This document shows positions 6,916 through 10,482 of a DNA stretch of 10,482 bases, piece after piece. The translations under genes were made by a program, and so were the position numbers. The stretch is from Acidobacteriota bacterium. Its GTDB lineage: Bacteria > Acidobacteriota > Terriglobia > Acidiferrales > UBA7541. The stretch is taken from positions 1 through 10,482 of the forward strand of contig QHYF01000024.1 in NCBI GenBank assembly GCA_003224075.1, given 5' to 3'. Under the pieces are notes generated by a model, which was not told the origin of the DNA, did no database searches, and saw only the letters and a program-made list of their open reading frames with translations. Position 1 is the stretch's first letter, and each line of letters starts with the position of its first letter.

Positions 6916-8326
6916 AGCGGGCTGGCGCGTGCGTCTGTTTGAGCAGCGTCCCTTCCTTGGCGGCCGGGCAACCTCCTACGTGTTGCCCGACGGCGAACAC
7001 GTCGACAATTGTCAGCATGTGACCCTCGGTTGCTGCACCAATCTCGAAGACTTTTACCGCCGCGTCGGTGCCGCGGACAAGATCAAGTTTTTTGAACGCC
7101 TGCTATTTCTCGATCCGCAAGGCCGGCGAGGAGAGATGCGGGCCGGCATCCTTCCTGCGCCGTTTCATCTGATGGGATCCTTCGCGGCCTTTGCTCCTTT
7201 GGCCCTGCGGGACAAGCTGTCTATCGCGCGGGCCTTGCTCGATATTCTGCGGACCAATGGGAATCCGCCGGATCTCCAGCAAAGCGGCGGGATTTCCATG
7301 CTGGAGTGGCTTCGCCGGCGTGGCCAGACGCAGGGCGCGATCGAACGCTTCTGGCGCGTTGTCCTCGTGAGCGCTCTCGACGAGGAACTCCATCGGACCG
7401 ACGCGCATTTCGGTGTTGACGTTTTCTGGAAAGCCTTTCTTTCCAACCGCACGGGCTACCGCATGGGAGTGCCCGCGGTGCCGCTCTCTAAGCTGTACGA
7501 CGGATGCAAGGCGGAAATCGAGCGTCGCGGCGGCGAAGTCGTGCTCAGGTCGCCGGTGCGCGGCCTGAAGATCGAGAACGGCGAACTCGCTGGTGTGCGC
7601 TTCGACGAGGGGCGGGAAGAAACGGCCGATGCCTATGTTTTCGCCGTGCCCCATACCGCGTTAACGGAGTTGCTGCCGGTGAGCGTCAAGCAAAGCGATC
7701 TTGGATTGAAGAATCTGGACAAGATCAAAGTGTCCCCAATTACTGGTGTGCATTTCTGGTTCGACCGGCCCGTGATGGCCGAACCATTTGTGACGCTCTT
7801 GGATGCCACCACCCAGTGGATTTTCAACAAGACCGCTCTCTACGGCGATTCGAACGGAGCAGGGAAGAGCGCTCACGGTGGACAGTACCTCCAACTGGTG
7901 ATCAGCGCGTCTTATGATTTATTGCCGAAGCCGCGGCAAGAGATCGTCGATCTGTGCTTGAAAGAAGTACGCCAGGCTTTGCCGGCCGCCCGCAACGCTC
8001 AACTGCTAAAGGCCACCGTGATCAAAGAACCGGCGGCCACATTCTCACCGGAGCCGGGTGTGGATCGCTGGCGCCCAAAGCAACAGACATCCGTGCGAGG
8101 CTTGTTTCTGGCGGGAGATTGGACCGCCACCGGCTGGCCCGCAACAATGGAAGGCGCCGTGCGCAGTGGTTATTTGGCCGCGGAAGCTCTGCTTCGCGTT
8201 GCCGGGGCCCCACACAAATTTGTGCAACCGGATCTCGAGCCCGATGGATTTGTCGCTATGTGGTTGGGCAAGCAGAGCACTGCGTCCCGCTCCGGAGGAA
8301 ACGGATCGCCCATCTCTGGCATCTGA
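6851..8326 (+). CDS. hpnE: HpnE, FAD-dependent hydroxysqualene reductase (hydroxysqualene dehydroxylase)
   Basis: This 491-residue protein is an amine-oxidase/phytoene-desaturase-fold flavoprotein that completes squalene formation from the HpnC/HpnD product. The FAD-binding beta-alpha-beta unit is at the extreme N-terminus (VIVIGGGLAGLAAG, G8-G-G10; E31 in LFEQ to bind ribose; GGRA 37-40). The second FAD contact, LFLAGDWTATGWPATMEGAVRSG, sits near 417-440 (G422-D423). The HVDNCQHVTLGCC segment and the ALDEELHRTDAHFG region are characteristic of HpnE. The start is TTG 6851, supported by the ribosome binding site 7 nt upstream; GTG 6860 is the alternative. It overlaps hpnCD by 65 nt, so translation is probably coupled. 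The roughly 50 residues after the FAD motif are a poorly conserved tail. It ends 21 nt from the convergent minus-strand gene, with no evident intrinsic terminator between them. Confidence 0.92.
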   Translation: MRSVIVIGGGLAGLAAGVALAEAGWRVRLFEQRPFLGGRATSYVLPDGEHVDNCQHVTLGCCTNLEDFYRRVGAADKIKFFERLLFLDPQGRRGEMRAGILPAPFHLMGSFAAFAPLALRDKLSIARALLDILRTNGNPPDLQQSGGISMLEWLRRRGQTQGAIERFWRVVLVSALDEELHRTDAHFGVDVFWKAFLSNRTGYRMGVPAVPLSKLYDGCKAEIERRGGEVVLRSPVRGLKIENGELAGVRFDEGREETADAYVFAVPHTALTELLPVSVKQSDLGLKNLDKIKVSPITGVHFWFDRPVMAEPFVTLLDATTQWIFNKTALYGDSNGAGKSAHGGQYLQLVISASYDLLPKPRQEIVDLCLKEVRQALPAARNAQLLKATVIKEPAATFSPEPGVDRWRPKQQTSVRGLFLAGDWTATGWPATMEGAVRSGYLAAEALLRVAGAPHKFVQPDLEPDGFVAMWLGKQSTASRSGGNGSPISGI

Positions 8327-8347
8327 TCATTGGTTGCAGATCTTCGT

Positions 8348-8653
8348 TCACGGTGCAATGAATTCGTAATCGCCGACGCGCCTCTCATTGATCGTAAGGC
8401 CCTCGCCAAGGGCGTCGAGCCTCTTATATTCGGCCCCGTGGGCCGCGAGGAATTCTTTGCAGGCTTGACGGGATTTCCAGAAATCCAGGGTGAGGTAAAT
8501 CGCAGGACGAAGAGGATCGCGCAGAAGACGAGTCTCCTGGTAGTTGGAGTCGCACCGAAACAGCACAGCCCAGTCACCGGCGGGGCCATAGACTTTCTCG
8601 AATCTTTCTTCACAACCGGGCTTGACTTCGTACTCCCATAGGGCTAAAAACAT
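8348..8653 (-). CDS. Antibiotic biosynthesis monooxygenase-like (dimeric alpha-beta barrel) small protein
   Basis: This gene encodes about 101 residues, starting MFLALWEYEVKPGCEERFEKVYGP. The opening beta-strand with VKPG, the long helix, a central SNYQETRLLRD strand and LTLDFWKSRQACKEFLAAHGAEY follow the ABM/YgiN ferredoxin-like fold, whose members are small heme- or quinone-type monooxygenases or stress proteins of often unknown substrate. ATG 8653 (minus strand) begins the first strand exactly; AGGAG lies 11 nt upstream. The frame is open for 14 more codons upstream, but that extension is unlike the family. It converges on hpnE and diverges from the zinc-ribbon gene, so it is a single-gene unit and probably not part of hopanoid synthesis. 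The molecular function cannot be assigned further. Confidence 0.78.
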   Translation of the reverse strand: MFLALWEYEVKPGCEERFEKVYGPAGDWAVLFRCDSNYQETRLLRDPLRPAIYLTLDFWKSRQACKEFLAAHGAEYKRLDALGEGLTINERRVGDYEFIAP

Positions 8654-8834
8654 AGAGGTCCCATCTCCTGCTCTCGGACGTACGCATCTCTGCAAGCAAA
8701 CTCTAGGGAATGATTGCGCAATCCGCCCGAGTGTAGCAATCCGATTGGATACAAGCCCGGTTGGTAAGCGCGACAGCGCGAAAGCATAAATTCTAGTTGT
8801 TGCAGTCCGTCGAGACGGACGGACGGAGGCGTTT
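8654..8834. promoter_or_regulatory. Divergent intergenic promoter region
   Basis: This 181-nt gap must hold promoters for both the minus-strand ABM-like gene and the + strand zinc-ribbon/racemase pair. On the + strand, TTGGTA (8761-8766), 18 nt, then CATAAA (8785-8790) is a possible weak sigma-70 promoter. A perfect 12-nt palindrome, GATTGCGCAATC (8712-8723), could be an operator. A hairpin GTCCGT-cgag-ACGGAC (8805-8820) sits just before the ribosome binding site. None is proved by sequence alone. Confidence 0.35.
8825..8829 (+). promoter_or_regulatory. Ribosome binding site deciding the GTG start at 8835
   Basis: GGAGG lies 5 nt before GTG 8835, a near-ideal Shine-Dalgarno, which supports the non-ATG start and the charged N-terminal segment of the zinc-ribbon protein. 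Confidence 0.6.
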
Positions 8835-9314
8835 GTGGATCGAAAGTACGGTCACCGCGGTTACCGCGACGCAGAAAAGCACGAAAAAAAGGACAAATCG
8901 CACGACCGCAAGCCGCCCGCCGGCGGGCCGCGCGGCGCCGATCAATTCGGCCCGCGCACCCCGCGCATGGTCGGCACCGTGACGCGCGCGCGATGCTCGA
9001 ATTGTGGCGCGGTGCTCGCGCCGGGCTTCGATCCCAAGGGCACGTGTCCCAAGTGCCAGTTCGAGTTGCACTGCTGCAAGCAGTGCCGCTTCTTCGATTC
9101 CGGCGCGCAGTTCGAGTGCACCCAGCCCATTCGCGAGCGCATCTCGCCCAAAGACGCGAAGAATTCCTGCACCTTCTACGAATTCCGCATGACCGTGGAA
9201 AAGGATACGGCGCCCACTTCTTACGCCCAGCCGGCCGCCGCCGGTTCGGCATCACCCGCGCCTCCGCGTCCCAATGACGCCCGCCAGGCCTTCGAGGATT
9301 TGTTCAAGAAGTAG
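8835..9314 (+). CDS. Cys-rich zinc-ribbon protein of unknown function
   Basis: This 159-residue protein has three parts. Residues 1-50 are highly charged, probably disordered and rich in Lys, Arg, His and Asp. Residues 54-115 hold two likely metal sites: a ribbon C54-x2-C57 ... C71-x2-C74, and a second set C80/C81, C84, C95 and C112 in a CKQCRFF..ECTQP..C arrangement. The C-terminal part (about 122-159) is Ala/Pro-rich and ends with a short helix, ARQAFEDLFKK, that could be a docking motif. No signal peptide or membrane segment is seen. I do not recognise a named family; the N-terminal ribbon resembles those of rubredoxin-like or nucleic-acid-binding proteins. It has a good ribosome binding site at a GTG start and ends 7 nt before the racemase gene, so the two are probably cotranscribed. 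Confidence 0.75.
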   Translation: MDRKYGHRGYRDAEKHEKKDKSHDRKPPAGGPRGADQFGPRTPRMVGTVTRARCSNCGAVLAPGFDPKGTCPKCQFELHCCKQCRFFDSGAQFECTQPIRERISPKDAKNSCTFYEFRMTVEKDTAPTSYAQPAAAGSASPAPPRPNDARQAFEDLFKK

Positions 9315-9321
9315 CAAGGCC

Positions 9322-10482
9322 ATGAAATCCTCGCGGCGCTCCTTCCTCGAAGCTGGCCTCGGTCTTCCTGTCCTTCTCGGCGCAGCTCCGTCGCCGGCTG
9401 CCACGTCGCAGGCCGCGGAAACAACCGGCTCAAAAGACTCTTCCTTCGATCCCTGGGTGGAAATTCACCGGGAAAACCTCCGCCACAACGTTAAGGAAAT
9501 TTCACGCCGCGTCGCTTCGCGGCCCATCCTGGCGGTGATCAAAAACAACGGATACGGCATGGGCGTCGCCAATGTCGCTCGGCTCCTCGAGCCACAACCC
9601 GAAATCTTCGGCTTCGCTGTCGTCAAACTTCACGAAGCCATCTCCCTGCGCGATGCCGGCATCCGCAAGCCCATACTGCTTCTCGGCCCGTTCGACGAAA
9701 AGAATCTTGAAGATGCCGTTGCTCGCAGCGTCATGCCCATGGTCTACACGCCGCTTGGCCAGGCGATCGACAACATTGCGGCGAAAACGCAAAAGCCCGT
9801 CCCGCTGCACATCTGCGTCGATACCGGCATCGGCCGCGTTGGCGTCCCGTACTACCAGGCCGCACCGCTCGTCCGCGACCTTGCCGCCCGCAAGTCCGTG
9901 CAAATCCAGGGAACCATGATGACCTTTACGGAGGACCCGGACTTCGACAAGGAGCAGCTCCGCCGCTTCAACGAAACCTGTGCGTCTTTCGAAAAGGAAG
10001 GCATCTCTCTCGGAAAGAGGCATGCTGCTTCCAGCTTCAGCCTCTTCCAGCATCCCCATGCATTTTTCGACATGGTGCGCCCAGGCATGGCGATTTACGG
10101 CATCTATTCCGAAAACGAATTTCGCCGCGCGTCAATCATGGACCTTCGCCCCGCCATTAGCCTGAAGGCCCGCGTGATTTATGCGAAGAAGTTACGCCCT
10201 GGCGACAGTGCCGGCTACAACCGCGCGTACGTCGCCAAAGACGACGTTTGGGTGGCCACCCTCCCTGTCGGTCACGCCGACGGCTGGCCGCGCACCGCCC
10301 CGAAAGGGGCGAAGGTTCGCATCAACGGTGATTTGTACCCCGTGATCGCCTCCGTCTCCGCCAGCCATTGCATCGTGGAAATCGGGAGGGAAGAGCGCGT
10401 CAAAATCGGCGATGTTGCCACTTTTTTCGACACCCAACCCGGCTCCCGCCCCGAGGACCTTTCAGAAGCTTGCGGCGCCTCC
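9322..10482 (+). CDS. Alanine-racemase-fold PLP enzyme with a Tat signal peptide (3' end outside window)
   Basis: 387 codons are visible without a stop; the C-terminus is cut by the window edge. The N-terminus has a twin-arginine motif, SRRSFL (residues 4-9), a hydrophobic stretch (GLGLPVLLGAA) and a likely cleavage site near residues 30-32, before the barrel domain starts at DPWVEIHRENL. Catalytic residues of fold-III alanine racemase are kept at the right spacing: PLP Lys K74 (VIKNNGYG), R172 in DTGIGR, R253 in RPGMAIYG, and Tyr Y299 in GYNRAY. The usual GRxxMD loop, whose Met-Asp pair lines the active site, reads ASVSAS (S346-A347-S348), so substrate choice may differ from that of Alr. Export by Tat fits an enzyme that must bind PLP in the cytoplasm before transport. 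It probably racemises an amino acid in the periplasm, perhaps as a broad-specificity racemase. The start at 9322 has only a weak AAGG upstream. Confidence 0.85.
   Translation, partial: MKSSRRSFLEAGLGLPVLLGAAPSPAATSQAAETTGSKDSSFDPWVEIHRENLRHNVKEISRRVASRPILAVIKNNGYGMGVANVARLLEPQPEIFGFAVVKLHEAISLRDAGIRKPILLLGPFDEKNLEDAVARSVMPMVYTPLGQAIDNIAAKTQKPVPLHICVDTGIGRVGVPYYQAAPLVRDLAARKSVQIQGTMMTFTEDPDFDKEQLRRFNETCASFEKEGISLGKRHAASSFSLFQHPHAFFDMVRPGMAIYGIYSENEFRRASIMDLRPAISLKARVIYAKKLRPGDSAGYNRAYVAKDDVWVATLPVGHADGWPRTAPKGAKVRINGDLYPVIASVSASHCIVEIGREERVKIGDVATFFDTQPGSRPEDLSEACGAS

Noticed and set aside
8213..8224. Perfect palindrome CACAAATTTGTG near the 3' end of hpnE
   Set aside because: It lies inside the coding region, far from any start, with no second copy seen; likely chance.
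8327..8347. Bidirectional terminator between hpnE and the convergent gene
   Set aside because: Only 21 nt with no GC-rich stem or T-tract; no intrinsic terminator can be supported.
1..10482. CRISPR arrays, tRNA or rRNA genes, transposases, integrases
   Set aside because: No regularly spaced repeats, tRNA-like cloverleaf motifs, rRNA segments or transposase motifs were seen on reading the window.

Overview
The window is a GC-rich, almost gap-free run of bacterial genes. Its core (about nt 89-8326, + strand) is a hopanoid (hpn) biosynthesis cluster. The gene set and style suggest an Acidobacteriota-like bacterium: hpnA-hpnG-dehydrogenases-hpnC/D-hpnE order, GC-rich third codon positions, and a short palindromic repeat next to hpnCD that I recall from acidobacterial genomes. 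This taxonomic call is inference; there is no marker gene in the window.

Layout. Nt 1-80 is the tail of an unrecognised gene. Nt 89-886 encodes a HpnH-like protein that has lost all three radical-SAM cluster cysteines and the C-terminal part of HpnH. It overlaps hpnA (883-1902, NAD-dependent epimerase/dehydrogenase). Then comes hpnG (1924-2672, adenosylhopane nucleosidase/phosphorylase family), which is broken by a frameshift near nt 2145. Two medium-chain, zinc-type alcohol dehydrogenases follow (2669-3775 and 3772-4884), joined by ATGA overlaps; the second has Asp where the catalytic-zinc Cys normally sits. After a 57-nt gap carrying a palindromic repeat comes one long ORF (4942-6915) that fuses HpnC and HpnD. 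Its linker is encoded by a strong imperfect palindrome with GTAG/CTAC ends that resembles a REP/BIME element. hpnE (6851-8326) overlaps its 3' end by 65 nt.

A small antibiotic-biosynthesis-monooxygenase-like gene converges on hpnE (8653-8348, minus strand). A 181-nt divergent promoter region separates it from a + strand pair: a Cys-rich zinc-ribbon protein (8835-9314) and, 7 nt later, an alanine-racemase-fold enzyme with a clear twin-arginine signal peptide (9322 to the window end, incomplete).

How the genes fit together. HpnD, HpnC and HpnE together turn farnesyl diphosphate into squalene (via presqualene diphosphate and hydroxysqualene), the substrate of the hopene cyclase, whose gene is not in this window. 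HpnH and HpnG belong to the later side-chain pathway (diploptene to adenosylhopane to ribosylhopane). The enzyme reducing ribosylhopane to bacteriohopanetetrol has been uncertain, so the two dehydrogenases coupled to hpnG are reasonable candidates for that or a related side-chain redox step. The downstream pair is probably a separate unit concerned with envelope or D-amino-acid metabolism.
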